Assembly: GCA_009780035.1 (NCBI GenBank)
Contig: WRAU01000003.1
Coordinates: 62,001-126,000, forward strand
DNA from: Alphaproteobacteria bacterium
GTDB lineage: Bacteria; Pseudomonadota; Alphaproteobacteria; WRAU01; Hepatincolaceae
Length of the DNA stretch: 64,000 nt
Direction: 5' to 3'
Shown: one piece after another, positions 35,208 to 44,316 of the stretch
Position numbering within the stretch: position 1 is the stretch's first letter
Layout: each line of letters begins with the position of its first letter
The notes under the pieces: model-generated
Seen by the model: only the letters and a program-made list of their open reading frames with translations
Database searches by the model: none
What the model was told of the DNA's origin: nothing
Position numbers and translations under genes: made by a program

Positions 35208-36164
35208 TTATTTTAGTAAACTATCCCAAAATTTAACTGCTAAGTTTTCGCCATACATGTTAATAATAGAACGCAATCCTGTAGGAGAGGTTACATTAAT
35301 TTCAGTAATATGACCATCTATAACATCAATTCCTACAAAAAATAACCCTAATTCTTTTAATCTAGGAGCAATAGCCTTACAAATTTCCTTATCTCTTTCA
35401 GTTAGAGCAGATTCTTTAGCACTTCCTCCCACTGCTAAATTAGAGCGAATTTCGTTTTCAGCAGGAATTCTGGCAAAGCCGCCGGCAATTTCACCGTTGA
35501 TTAAAATAATCCTCTTATCGCCGTATTTAACATTCTCTAAAAATTCCTGCACCATAACTTGTTCTTTAAAGGTATGCAAAAAATATTGAATAATAGATTT
35601 AGCGTTAAAATCACCTTTTTGCAAAAAAAACACATCACTGCCGGCATTACCGTAAAGCGGCTTAATTACTGCCTGCCCGTTTTCTTCTAAAAAATTATTA
35701 ATTACTTCAAAATCTGAGGTAATAATAGTTTTCGGCATATATTCATAAAACTCTAGCACCAATAATTTTTCAGGTGAATTGCGGACGCTTACTGGGTTGT
35801 TTACCACCCGCACTTTATCCATAATTTTTTCTAATAAAAATGTCGAGGTAATATATGCCATATCAAACGGCGGATCTTGCCTTAGAAAAATAAAATCAAA
35901 ACCGCTTAAATCAACCAATTGCGATTCTTCATAAACTATAGGGATTTCACCATTTTTAACTTCAGTAATATCAAGAACCTTGCTGATTTTATGAACTCTT
36001 GCTGCAACCGCAGTATCAATCATAGAAAGAGTATCAGGAGTATAAAAATACACCTGCATGCCTCGTCTAAATGCTTCTTGAATAAAAAGATAAGTAGTAT
36101 CACCTTTGTAGTTTAGTTTTTCCGGTGCATCCATTTGAAAAGCAACCTTAAGACTTTTTATCAT
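35208..36164 (-). CDS. gshB: Glutathione synthetase
   Basis: Second step of glutathione synthesis, ATP-grasp fold, 318 aa. Motifs: FIFLRQDPPFDMAYI, VIKPLYGNAGSDVFFL (ATP binding), INGEIAGGFARIPAENEIRSN and GIDVIDGHITEINVTSPTG near the end. The order gshB, yraN, rsmI, then divergent lpoA-like gene is a conserved alphaproteobacterial arrangement. Confidence 0.96.
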   Translation of the reverse strand: MIKSLKVAFQMDAPEKLNYKGDTTYLFIQEAFRRGMQVYFYTPDTLSMIDTAVAARVHKISKVLDITEVKNGEIPIVYEESQLVDLSGFDFIFLRQDPPFDMAYITSTFLLEKIMDKVRVVNNPVSVRNSPEKLLVLEFYEYMPKTIITSDFEVINNFLEENGQAVIKPLYGNAGSDVFFLQKGDFNAKSIIQYFLHTFKEQVMVQEFLENVKYGDKRIILINGEIAGGFARIPAENEIRSNLAVGGSAKESALTERDKEICKAIAPRLKELGLFFVGIDVIDGHITEINVTSPTGLRSIINMYGENLAVKFWDSLLK

Positions 36165-36192
36165 AATTTTTTCCTAATTTATATTTATTCGG

Positions 36193-36558
36193 TTATATTT
36201 CTTCCCAAGCATTTTCTATATGGTTAATGCTGCTTTTGCTTAGTAAAACAGCATCAAACCGCATATAGTAATCATTATATTTAGAATTATTCTGCTGAAA
36301 AAACAACAAAGCATTTTGAATTCTTTTTTGCTGTTTATCGCTAATTACATATGGCAACGCCTCTTCATTTTCTCTGTATTTTACCTCAAAAGCAACAAGA
36401 GTGTTATCTTTTTCGGCAAGAATATCAATTTCACCGAATTTAGTTTTATAATTCATAGCAATCACCTGCCATCCGCATTTTTTTAAATATTTTGCCGCGC
36501 GGGATTCAGAAGACTTTCCTAAGCTATAGCTGGTTTTTATATTGAACAATTTTATCAT
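36193..36558 (-). CDS. yraN: UPF0102 family protein YraN (nuclease-fold)
   Basis: 121 aa with the restriction-endonuclease-like core: GKSSESRAAKYLKKCGW, then MNYKTKFGEIDILAEKDNTLVAFEVKYR (GEID ... E.K catalytic pattern). Its start overlaps the rsmI end by 35 nt. The biochemical role is undefined; Holliday-junction-resolvase resemblance is known of the fold. Confidence 0.88.
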   Translation of the reverse strand: MIKLFNIKTSYSLGKSSESRAAKYLKKCGWQVIAMNYKTKFGEIDILAEKDNTLVAFEVKYRENEEALPYVISDKQQKRIQNALLFFQQNNSKYNDYYMRFDAVLLSKSSINHIENAWEEI

Positions 36559-37360
36559 AAATAATGCTTTTATTGATATTAGTAATTTCAGCTAAATTCT
36601 TTGACATATCTTTAGTAGATAAACCAACACTTTCCTTCATATGCTCTTTAATTAAATTTTCAAGATTATTTATATCATAAGGCTTAGCAGATGGTCTGCA
36701 TAATACCACAAATTCCCCCCTTGGCTTGCTGCTTTCATAAAAAGCAATTAAATTATTTAAAGTATCCAGCTTAACTTCTTCATACATTTTGCTAAGCTCG
36801 CGTGCAGTTGCCGCCTGCTGCTGCTCTCCATAAACTGCCGCCATATCTTTAAGGGTATCTAATATGCGGTTGGGAGATTCAAAAAAAATCAGCGTTGCCT
36901 CTGCGTTTTGGTATTTTTTAAAAGTTTCCTGTTTCTTATTTGACGATTTATCTAAAAATCCTAAGAATAAAAATTTATCAGCCGGCAGTCCGCTTAACGT
37001 TAAAGCCACAATCGGCGCACTAACCCCGCCTATTGCCTCAATCTTTATATTTTCCTGCCTCGCCTGATTAACCAAAACATAGCCAGGGTCAGAAATTAAA
37101 GGAGTTCCAGCATCAGAAATTAAAGCAATATTATTACCCTCCTTCAGCAAATTTATAATAAATGCGGTTTTCTCATTTTCGTTATAATTATTATAAGAAA
37201 TTAATTTTTTAGAAATCCCCAAATGCTGCAGCAACTTAAGCGATACCCTAGTATCTTCGCAGACAATAACATCTGCCATTTTAAGAGTATTAATCGCCCG
37301 CAAAGTAATATCATCTAAATTACCAATGGGGGTAGAAACAATATAAAGCTGGCTCTTCAT
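36524..37360 (-). CDS. rsmI: 16S rRNA (cytidine-1402-2'-O)-methyltransferase
   Basis: 278 aa of the tetrapyrrole-methylase fold: STPIGNLDDITLRA, VICEDTRVS, ALISDAGTPLISDPG and FFESPNRIL are all family motifs for SAM and RNA binding. The C-terminal helix domain extends into the yraN overlap. Confidence 0.95.
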   Translation of the reverse strand: MKSQLYIVSTPIGNLDDITLRAINTLKMADVIVCEDTRVSLKLLQHLGISKKLISYNNYNENEKTAFIINLLKEGNNIALISDAGTPLISDPGYVLVNQARQENIKIEAIGGVSAPIVALTLSGLPADKFLFLGFLDKSSNKKQETFKKYQNAEATLIFFESPNRILDTLKDMAAVYGEQQQAATARELSKMYEEVKLDTLNNLIAFYESSKPRGEFVVLCRPSAKPYDINNLENLIKEHMKESVGLSTKDMSKNLAEITNINKSIIYDKIVQYKNQL

Positions 37361-37437
37361 GTTTTAAATCTTTTATTTTACTTAGTATTATAATATACTA
37401 TTTTTGATAAATTAAATAATTAATAGGTTGACCAGTA

Positions 37438-38718
37438 ATGATTAAAAAATTAACAATATTTCTTCTGTTGTTTTTTTTAAGCGCATGTAGTTTTGTTTTT
37501 GATTCCGTTAAAACTTACGATTCCACAAAAGAGCCTGCTTACAATGTGGCAGTTCTGCTGCCGCTAAGCGGTAAATTTAAAAATGTGGGGGAATCTTTAC
37601 TTAATACCATTCATCTTGCCTATTCACAAAACAATAATAAAAATATTGTTTTAAAAATTTATGATACTAATAGCGATAACTTCAATGCCGAAAAAACAGC
37701 TCAACAAATTTTAGCAGATAATAATAAAGCGGTAATTGGTCCGGTTTTTGGCAGTGAATCTCTAAAAATTGCTAAACTTTTAGAAGAATCTAATATTCCG
37801 GTTTTTACCTTGTCTAATGATGTCAGTATAATTAATCAAGCAGCTAACCTTTATACTCTTTCACCATTGCCAATAACTGAAATGGAAAGCTCTATAGACT
37901 ATGCCAGCAAGTTTTTAGGAAGTAAAAGTTTTGCTGTTCTTGTTCCAGATAATCGTTATGGAGAAGTAATGATGGCAGGGATTCAAACATCCTTGCAAGA
38001 TAGAAACTTAAAATTAGCACGGTATGTTGTTTATCCTACAAACACCTCAAGATTAACCTCTTTTGTGCAAAAACTGTTGCCGAAAAAAGAGCTGTCTAGG
38101 ATTACCGAAATTAGTTCAAAATTACTAAAAGGCGAAGAAGTGCTAGATGAAAACGGCAATAAAATTACCAAAATTCCTAATGCCAATTTAGACTTCGATA
38201 CACTGATAATTGCTGATTTTGGTCCAAGAGTTTCTCTCTTGGCTTCGCATTTGCCATCTATTGGAATCAATACCTCGTCATTAAAAATTATCGGCTTAAG
38301 CAATTGGGATATTCCTGAAATTTATACTAATAATTTATTGCAAAATGCTATTTTTGCAAGCCCAAATCAAATTAACACTACAGCCTTTGCAAAAAAACAT
38401 CAAGAATATTACGGAACACTTCCTAATATGCTTGATATAGCAGCTTTTGATAGTGTTATAACAGTAATGTCTTTAGTTTATAAAGACGGCGATGACTTGG
38501 TAAATAATTTTACTAATGCTAAAATTACCTCAATTAATTTACAAGGACTTGCAGGAAACTTCATTATTGCAAGCGATCGCACCAGCCGTAGAAACTTTAC
38601 TATTAAGCAGATTAATAAAAACAAAGGCGGCGTAATTGTTTTGAAAGAAAATATTAACTTAGCCAGTTTTGTAAAGAATTATAATTACAGCACATTACAG
38701 ATTGAGAAACTTAATTAA
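37438..38718 (+). CDS. Penicillin-binding protein activator LpoA-like lipoprotein (LppC family)
   Basis: 426 aa, lipoprotein signal with lipobox LSAC (Cys17), then a periplasmic-binding-protein type I fold: AVLLPLSGKFKNVGESLLN, VIGPVFGSESLKIAKLL, PVFTLSNDVSI. This is the C-terminal half of E. coli LpoA (LppC), lacking the TPR-like N-terminal domain; the single-domain form is common in alphaproteobacteria, next to rsmI as here. Probable role: stimulating peptidoglycan synthases from the outer membrane. Confidence 0.85.
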   Translation: MIKKLTIFLLLFFLSACSFVFDSVKTYDSTKEPAYNVAVLLPLSGKFKNVGESLLNTIHLAYSQNNNKNIVLKIYDTNSDNFNAEKTAQQILADNNKAVIGPVFGSESLKIAKLLEESNIPVFTLSNDVSIINQAANLYTLSPLPITEMESSIDYASKFLGSKSFAVLVPDNRYGEVMMAGIQTSLQDRNLKLARYVVYPTNTSRLTSFVQKLLPKKELSRITEISSKLLKGEEVLDENGNKITKIPNANLDFDTLIIADFGPRVSLLASHLPSIGINTSSLKIIGLSNWDIPEIYTNNLLQNAIFASPNQINTTAFAKKHQEYYGTLPNMLDIAAFDSVITVMSLVYKDGDDLVNNFTNAKITSINLQGLAGNFIIASDRTSRRNFTIKQINKNKGGVIVLKENINLASFVKNYNYSTLQIEKLN

Positions 38719-38776
38719 AAAAATCAGCAGAAAATTGAAAACAGCTAAGCCATATTTACTAAGGCTTTCAAAAAAC

Positions 38777-38793
38777 TTTAGCATAATATGCTA
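38777..38793. promoter_or_regulatory. 17-bp palindrome upstream of the GH18 gene
   Basis: TTAGCATAATATGCTAA, a perfect 7-3-7 inverted repeat, lies about 120 nt before the GH18 start. A TATAAT at 38832-38837 may be the -10 of its promoter, so this could be an operator, or an AT-rich chance palindrome. Confidence 0.35.
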
Positions 38794-38898
38794 ATATTCA
38801 ATTTAAAGATGTATTTTATCCTAAAATTATGTATAATATGTATATGTTAAATGAACAACCATTTAATATATAACTCAACCTTAAAAAGGAGAAACAAC

Positions 38899-39906
38899 AT
38901 GAAACCATGTGTTTTATATTATACAAGCTGAAATATGGATAGTGAGGCAGATTTTACCCTGCTATCTTCTAAAGTAAGTCATTTATTACTATCTTTTGGT
39001 CGTTTTTTAGAAACTACACCAGGAACATTCAAAGTTGAATGGTCAGATAATCTTTTAAAATACGGCTATGCTGAACCATCAGATTTATATTGGTTAGAAC
39101 CAGAATATTTAAAATGGACCCAATATAAAAAATATAGAGCAGATAATGCCACTGCAAGCGCCCCGGCTATTAAAGTAATGCTAGCCTTTGGCGGAGCTAC
39201 TTATTCTGATCTGTGGGCTTATTTAGATGATTCAAAAAATGTGCAGCCTATTGCAAAAGCATTAGTAGATTTATTAGCTGTAGAATTTCCAGTTTTTGAC
39301 CGTCCCGGCACAACAGGAGAATACTCACAAGTCGGCACTGTTAAAATAGACGGCATCGACTTTGACTACGAGCAAGGCAGCAGACCGTCACTTACGCAAA
39401 TGGCTAATTTAGCCTCGCTGATTGCTGCAATTAAGTCTTTAAAATCAGATGCAATTGTCAGCTTAACAGGCTACCATGTATCAGCAGATCCGGAATCATG
39501 CACTCTTACAGACGGACCAGACTGCTCTTATGTAGGGTCAGATCACAGCGGTGAATTAATTCCATTATTAGAAGATGCCAATTTAACAAACAATTTAGAT
39601 TTCTATAATCTTATGGCTTATGATGCTGGCAAAAACTACAAATGGAATATCGCCTTAGCCAACCATGCAAAATATTTACCGATAGAAAATATTGCATTGG
39701 GTCTTAGTTTAGGCACACAATGGAGTGAAGACGGCAACTTTGTAGAAAGTATGGGCGAACTAAAATCAAGAATTCAACAGCTGGCAACTATTTCCCCTAA
39801 CGGCGGCATTATGGTTTGGGCTATGAAAGCTGATGATGGATTCTTTCATACTGGCAATGAAATGATTGCTATAATTAACGATCTTCTAAGCGTTTTTAAC
39901 AACTAA
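38899..39906 (+). CDS. GH18 chitinase-like glycosyl hydrolase, in-frame UGA at codon 11
   Basis: The catalytic motif of glycoside hydrolase family 18 is present as DGIDFDYE (DxxDxDxE), with LMAYDAGKNY and GGIMVWAM covering later barrel strands. An AAGGAG site sits 7-8 nt before ATG 38899, which reads MKPCVLYYTS and then UGA (38929-38931) followed by NMDSEADF. GH18 strand 1 normally reads YYTSW here, so UGA stands where Trp is expected. Without readthrough the longest product starts at ATG 38935 (323 aa) and lacks strand 1. No signal peptide is seen. With the nag genes it would fit processing of chitin oligomers. Confidence 0.72.
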
Positions 39907-39916
39907 GGCTTTAAAA

Positions 39917-39943
39917 TCCTCCTCATTCATAAAATGGGGAGGA
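39917..39943. terminator. Hairpin between GH18 gene and hemW
   Basis: TCCTCCTCATT / AATGGGGAGGA, 11 bp with one mismatch and a 5-nt loop, between convergent genes. No long T-run follows, so it may end transcription weakly or be Rho-assisted. Confidence 0.5.
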
Positions 39944-39947
39944 CGCT

Positions 39948-41099
39948 TTATGCAAGCAAAAAACCAAGAACATAATTTAGGCATAGACGCCCTGCCGTTG
40001 TGGTTTTAATGGAAAAATCCTGTTTTTCTAAAAAACCCTCTGTTATTAAAGCCTGCACCTTATTGCTGTTAAGAAAATTAATAATTTTAGAATTAACTGC
40101 TCTGTTCGTGCGCAGAGATGTTAAAATAACTTCTTCAAAGCGGCTAAAATCGTTTATTTCCTCAAATTCGGCAAATAGAGGATTATCATTCTCATCTATA
40201 TACTGCGACTGCTCTAACCAAAGTTTAGGGTTTTTAGTCTCAGCTGTGCCATACCATTTGTTTTCATAAAATACTCTGCCATGCGCACCTGCGCCGATTC
40301 CTAAATATTCGCCACCAAGCCAGTAGTTCAAGTTATGAATGCTTTCTTTTCCGGCAGCTGAAAAATTAGAAATTTCATACTGTATAATACCTTTTTTTTC
40401 TAAGGTTTCCAGTGTGTAAAGATACAGTTCTTCGCCTAGTTCTTCACTAGCCTCTTGTATGCCCTGTCTAAAAAATGGTGTATTCTCTTCAATAGTTAGT
40501 TGATAAATAGAAATATGTTCCTTAAAAAAGTTTAAGGCAAAATTAAGCTCCTCTTTCCAACTTTTTAGGTTTTGCTTGGGAAGTCCAATTATTAAATCAA
40601 AGCTGGTTCGCTCAAAAATTTTATTAGATTCTTCCAAAGCCGCTATAGCTTCTTCTACACTATGATTCCTTCCTAAAAATTTTAAACTTTCTTCACGAAA
40701 AGATTGTATTCCAGTAGATAGTCTATTAATTCCCGCTTGTTTAAAATCTCTAAACCGTCCAATTTCAAAAGTTGAGGGATTGCTCTCTAAGGTAATTTCT
40801 GCTGCCTCAGCAAAGCCATTGCTTTTATTATGGTTGTTGCAATAGCTTATCAGCTGAAAAATCATTTCAGGAGGCATTAGCGAAGGCGTGCCGCCGCCAA
40901 AAAATATTGATTTAATCCTTTTATTAGCCAAAAATTTTTTTTGACTGTCTAGCGAATTTAAATATCCCTGCAGCCAAGCCTTATAATCTATATTATTGCT
41001 GACATAAGAATTAAAATCACAATAAGGGCATTTTTTTAGGCAGAAAGCCCAATGAATATATACGGCAATCTCACCGTTATTATATGGCTCTATTTTCAC
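39948..41099 (-). CDS. hemW: Radical SAM protein HemW (coproporphyrinogen oxidase-like)
   Basis: 383 aa, GTG start overlapping the rdgB stop (GTGA). Radical-SAM cluster motif CLKKCPYCDF (CxxxCxxC), then GGGTPSLM and the HemW features IGLPKQNL and IGAGAHGRV. HemW proteins are heme chaperones or heme-trafficking proteins, not the true HemN oxidase; the short N-terminus before the cluster fits HemW. Order hemW-rdgB-rph is an alphaproteobacterial cluster. Confidence 0.9.
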   Translation of the reverse strand: MKIEPYNNGEIAVYIHWAFCLKKCPYCDFNSYVSNNIDYKAWLQGYLNSLDSQKKFLANKRIKSIFFGGGTPSLMPPEMIFQLISYCNNHNKSNGFAEAAEITLESNPSTFEIGRFRDFKQAGINRLSTGIQSFREESLKFLGRNHSVEEAIAALEESNKIFERTSFDLIIGLPKQNLKSWKEELNFALNFFKEHISIYQLTIEENTPFFRQGIQEASEELGEELYLYTLETLEKKGIIQYEISNFSAAGKESIHNLNYWLGGEYLGIGAGAHGRVFYENKWYGTAETKNPKLWLEQSQYIDENDNPLFAEFEEINDFSRFEEVILTSLRTNRAVNSKIINFLNSNKVQALITEGFLEKQDFSIKTTTAGRLCLNYVLGFLLA

Positions 41100-41695
41100 A
41101 GGATAGTCTTCAAATAGTCTTTTAGCTGCTGCAAAGCTAGATTTCTATGGGATATGCCATTTTTTTGCTCAAAAGCCATTTCTGCAAAAGTTTTGTTGTG
41201 TTCTAAAGGAATAAAAATACTGTCATAGGCAAAACCATTTTTTCCGCGCGGAGGAAAAACAACCTCGCCATTAATTTCGCCCCGAAAAAATTTATGGGTA
41301 TTATCCACAGGATTATAAAGGCATAAAACGCTGACAAACTTAGCAGCATTATTCGGTGCCGATAATTTTGCATTAGCCTCGCTCAATAGTTTTTGAATTT
41401 GGCTAAAAGCTATTTCGTAATTACCATCTGCCGCCCAGCGCGCACTATAGATACCAGGCTTTCCGCCGATAGCTTCCACAGCAAAACCACTGTCATCAGC
41501 TAGAGCTAAAAGTCCAGTTTGCTCTGCGGATTGTTTCGCTTTAATTAAAGCATTAGCTTCAAAGCTATCACCGTCTTCAATAGGTTCACTTAAATTAAAA
41601 TCACTTGAAGATAAAATTTCAATATTAAATTCTGCCAGCAGATATTTAATCTCTGTAAGTTTGTTTTTATTATGTGATGCTAATAGTAATTTCAT
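41096..41695 (-). CDS. rdgB: dITP/XTP pyrophosphatase
   Basis: Cleans non-canonical purine triphosphates from the nucleotide pool. 199 aa; motifs SHNKNKLTEI, ADDSGFAVEAIGGKPGIYSARWA, and FAYDSIFIP with KTFAEM. Its stop overlaps the hemW GTG start, and its ATG overlaps the rph stop (ATGA). Confidence 0.95.
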   Translation of the reverse strand: MKLLLASHNKNKLTEIKYLLAEFNIEILSSSDFNLSEPIEDGDSFEANALIKAKQSAEQTGLLALADDSGFAVEAIGGKPGIYSARWAADGNYEIAFSQIQKLLSEANAKLSAPNNAAKFVSVLCLYNPVDNTHKFFRGEINGEVVFPPRGKNGFAYDSIFIPLEHNKTFAEMAFEQKNGISHRNLALQQLKDYLKTIL

Positions 41696-42414
41696 GGTAT
41701 TCCTAAAACTCTTTTTTGCTCGGCAATAATTTGCGCCACACCGATTTCAGCTAAATCTAACAGCTGGTTAGCTACCTCTCTGCTAATGGGAGCTTTCTCG
41801 CTGCTAACCTGCATTTCAACAAGTTTGTTATTTGAGGTAATAGCAAAATTAGAATCTACTTCCGCATTAGAATCCTCAATATAGTCTAGGTCTAAAATCG
41901 GAATACCATCTATTAACCCGCAAGATACTGCAGCTAGCTCTTCAGCAATAGGAACCTCAACAATACTGCCATTCTCAACCAGCGAACACATCGCCAAATA
42001 CATTGCTACAAAACCGCCGCTGATACTCGCCACCCTTGTGCCGCCATCAGCTTGCAAAACATCGCAGTCTATTTTAATTTGATTCTCGCCAAGTTTAGTT
42101 AAATCAACTACGCTGCGCAGAGATCTGCCGATTAATCTTTGAATTTCTTGAGTTCTGCCACTTTGTTTACCCCGTGATGCTTCTCTTTCCATTCGCTCGG
42201 CAGTTGATCTTGGCAGCATGCCATATTCAGCAGTAATCCAACCGCTGCCTGTGCCTTTTAAAAAAGACGGCAGCTTAGTGCTAACCGATGCCGTGCATAA
42301 AACTTTTGTATCACCGAAACTAATTAAAGCTGACCCTTCCGCATGCTTATTAACTCCAACCTCTATAGTAAGATTGCGTAATTGATTGTTTTGGCGGTTT
42401 CCAACTCTGCTCAT
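41692..42414 (-). CDS. rph: Ribonuclease PH
   Basis: 3' tRNA trimming phosphorolytic exonuclease. 240 aa with RLIGRSLRSVVDL, DCDVLQADGGTRVASI and the PxxRD-like regions of the fold. Length is normal. First gene of the leftward rph-rdgB-hemW transcript. In many alphaproteobacteria hrcA and grpE follow divergently; grpE is downstream here but hrcA is absent from this window. Confidence 0.95.
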   Translation of the reverse strand: MSRVGNRQNNQLRNLTIEVGVNKHAEGSALISFGDTKVLCTASVSTKLPSFLKGTGSGWITAEYGMLPRSTAERMEREASRGKQSGRTQEIQRLIGRSLRSVVDLTKLGENQIKIDCDVLQADGGTRVASISGGFVAMYLAMCSLVENGSIVEVPIAEELAAVSCGLIDGIPILDLDYIEDSNAEVDSNFAITSNNKLVEMQVSSEKAPISREVANQLLDLAEIGVAQIIAEQKRVLGIP

Positions 42415-42499
42415 TTAATTTTTGTCCTCTTTACTTATTTTTAATATGTTATATATTATAATGCTATATAAGTGCAATTAAAACAAAAAAGACTAAAGA

Positions 42500-43723
42500 A
42501 TGTTTACAAAAGAAGATTTAAGCGCGTATTTAGAAGATTTAAAGCATATAACAGCTATTGACAGTCCCACCGAACACATTGAGGGAATCAACAAAATTAT
42601 TGATTTTTTTATAAAAAAAGCTCAAGAAATAGGTCTTACTGCCATCCGCAAAAACTATAATAAGCAAAGCGGCGACTGCCTGTTGCTTACTAACGCCTCT
42701 GATGAAGAAAATATAGATATTCTTATGCTCGCCCATATGGATACCGTATTCAAGGTTGGCACGGCACAGGAAAGACCTTTTAAAATAGCTGGCAACAAGG
42801 CTTTTGCTCCTGGGGTAATTGATAATAAAGGCGGGGCACTTCTAGGCTTGTTTGCCCTTAAACATATAGACTTAACCCAAATTAAAGTAGCATTGCTGTT
42901 AAATTCAAACGAAGAAGAAGGTTCTAAAAATAACAGAAAATTTATAGAAGAAACCTCCTCCAGAAGTAAATATGCCCTAACACTAGAAGCAACTAGGGTA
43001 AGCGGAGCCTGCGTAGATAAAAGACTAGGACAGGCAACTTATAAAATATCTTTTTTCGGTAAACCTGCAAGTATTTATAATTTCAAAGAGGGAGCTTCGC
43101 CAATTTTTGAAATGGCAAAATTTGTGCGCTCACTGGAAATGTTAAGCAATAATCATACAGGATCGCTTATTAATGCTGTAATTTTAGAAACTCCAGCTCA
43201 TGATGTTAATACAGTTCAAGAAGAGATTCATCTAGGGCTGCAGGCACGTTTTGCTGAAAATAGATTTTATGAAAGCATTGAATCTAAAATAGAACAGCAG
43301 CAGCAGAATCTTCCCAACAATATTACAATGAGTATTGAGAAAATTTCTTATTATCCTTGTTTGCCGCAGTCTTATAAACAAAAAGATCTTAAAAGAATGG
43401 TTGAAACTGCAGGGAATCAAATGGGATGGAATATAACTTGGGAGGTTAGCTTCGGCGGATCTGACGGCTGTTTTGCTGCGCTGGCTGAAAATTGTGTTGT
43501 TGTTGACGGCATGGGTCCTTTGGGCGGCAGCTTCCATACAGAAGAAGAGTATCTTGACATATCCAGCGTTGAGCCTAAATGTAATATAATAATTGATATT
43601 GCAAATCAAATTATTAAACAAAAGCAGATGCTTTTACAAAAAGAAGCCCAACTAGAAAAAAATCGGCTGCTACGCGAACAAAGAGAATCTAAAGATAAGG
43701 AAAAACAAAATGAATCAAAATAA
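42500..43723 (+). CDS. M20 family metallopeptidase (glutamate carboxypeptidase-like)
   Basis: 407 aa with zinc-ligand motifs LAHMDTV, GVIDNKGG, NSNEEEGS (catalytic Glu-Glu) and EATR, and the final His in HTEEEYLD. Similar to M20A carboxypeptidases that release amino acids from peptides or folate-like conjugates. The C-terminal 30 residues form a Gln/Lys/Glu-rich coil (LQKEAQLEKNRLLREQRESK) that is not usual in the family. It overlaps the grpE start by 14 nt and may share transcription with the chaperone genes. Confidence 0.82.
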   Translation: MFTKEDLSAYLEDLKHITAIDSPTEHIEGINKIIDFFIKKAQEIGLTAIRKNYNKQSGDCLLLTNASDEENIDILMLAHMDTVFKVGTAQERPFKIAGNKAFAPGVIDNKGGALLGLFALKHIDLTQIKVALLLNSNEEEGSKNNRKFIEETSSRSKYALTLEATRVSGACVDKRLGQATYKISFFGKPASIYNFKEGASPIFEMAKFVRSLEMLSNNHTGSLINAVILETPAHDVNTVQEEIHLGLQARFAENRFYESIESKIEQQQQNLPNNITMSIEKISYYPCLPQSYKQKDLKRMVETAGNQMGWNITWEVSFGGSDGCFAALAENCVVVDGMGPLGGSFHTEEEYLDISSVEPKCNIIIDIANQIIKQKQMLLQKEAQLEKNRLLREQRESKDKEKQNESK

Positions 43724-44231
43724 TGAAGAAGAAGTGCAAGAAGAAATTGCAGAAAAAAATACCGAAAAAAGCGAGTTAGATACCCTTAAAGAATCCCTCC
43801 GTGATGCTAATGATAAATATTTAAGAGTGCTGGCAGAGCTAGACAATGTTAAAAAACGGGAAGATCGGGCTCGGGTTGAAATTGCCAAATTTGCAATTAC
43901 AGATTTTGCAAGAGAGCTTGTGGGGGTTTTGGATATTTTTAAAAAAGCCATGTCTGGAGTTGATGAAGCTGGTATAGAGGACTCAGCTTTCAAGAATTTT
44001 TTTGAAGGCATAAAAATGACTGAAAAACTTTTGGAAAAATCACTGAACAAGTTTGGCATAGCAGAGATAAATCCTTTAGGAGAAAAACTTGATCCGCACT
44101 TCCATGAAACTTTATATGCAAAAACTGATAACGAAAAAGAAGACGGCACCATTATTGAGGTGATTGAGTTAGGCTATAAAATTCATGATAGAATATTAAG
44201 ACCGGCAAAAGTAGGAATAATTAAAAATTAA
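43710..44231 (+). CDS. grpE: Nucleotide exchange factor GrpE
   Basis: Releases ADP from DnaK. 173 aa: acidic N-terminus, long coiled coil (LRDANDKYLRVLAELDNVKKREDR), then the beta-domain with GEKLDPHFHETLY and LGYKIHDRILRPAKVGI. Directly upstream of dnaK. Confidence 0.94.
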   Translation: MNQNNEEEVQEEIAEKNTEKSELDTLKESLRDANDKYLRVLAELDNVKKREDRARVEIAKFAITDFARELVGVLDIFKKAMSGVDEAGIEDSAFKNFFEGIKMTEKLLEKSLNKFGIAEINPLGEKLDPHFHETLYAKTDNEKEDGTIIEVIELGYKIHDRILRPAKVGIIKN

Positions 44232-44235
44232 ACTA

Positions 44236-44263
44236 TTGACAAAGCAGATATTAAAACTATTTG
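44236..44263 (+). promoter_or_regulatory. Promoter-like sequence before dnaK
   Basis: TTGACA at 44236-44241 is a perfect -35; TATTTG at 44258-44263 is a weak -10 at 16 nt, and TTAAAT follows at 44264-44269. A heat-shock sigma site was not evident. The start would be about 50 nt before the dnaK ATG. Confidence 0.45.
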
Positions 44264-44316
44264 TTAAATAAGATAAGAAATATACTAAAGAATAATAATT
44301 AATATTGGAGAATAAA

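Noticed and set aside
38899-38937. UGA-as-Trp genetic code for the whole organism
   Set aside because: All other genes use TGG for Trp without internal UGA, and UGA serves as stop at nth, rph, rdgB and the OppC-like permease, three of them in typical ATGA/GTGA overlaps. One case is better explained as mutation or readthrough.
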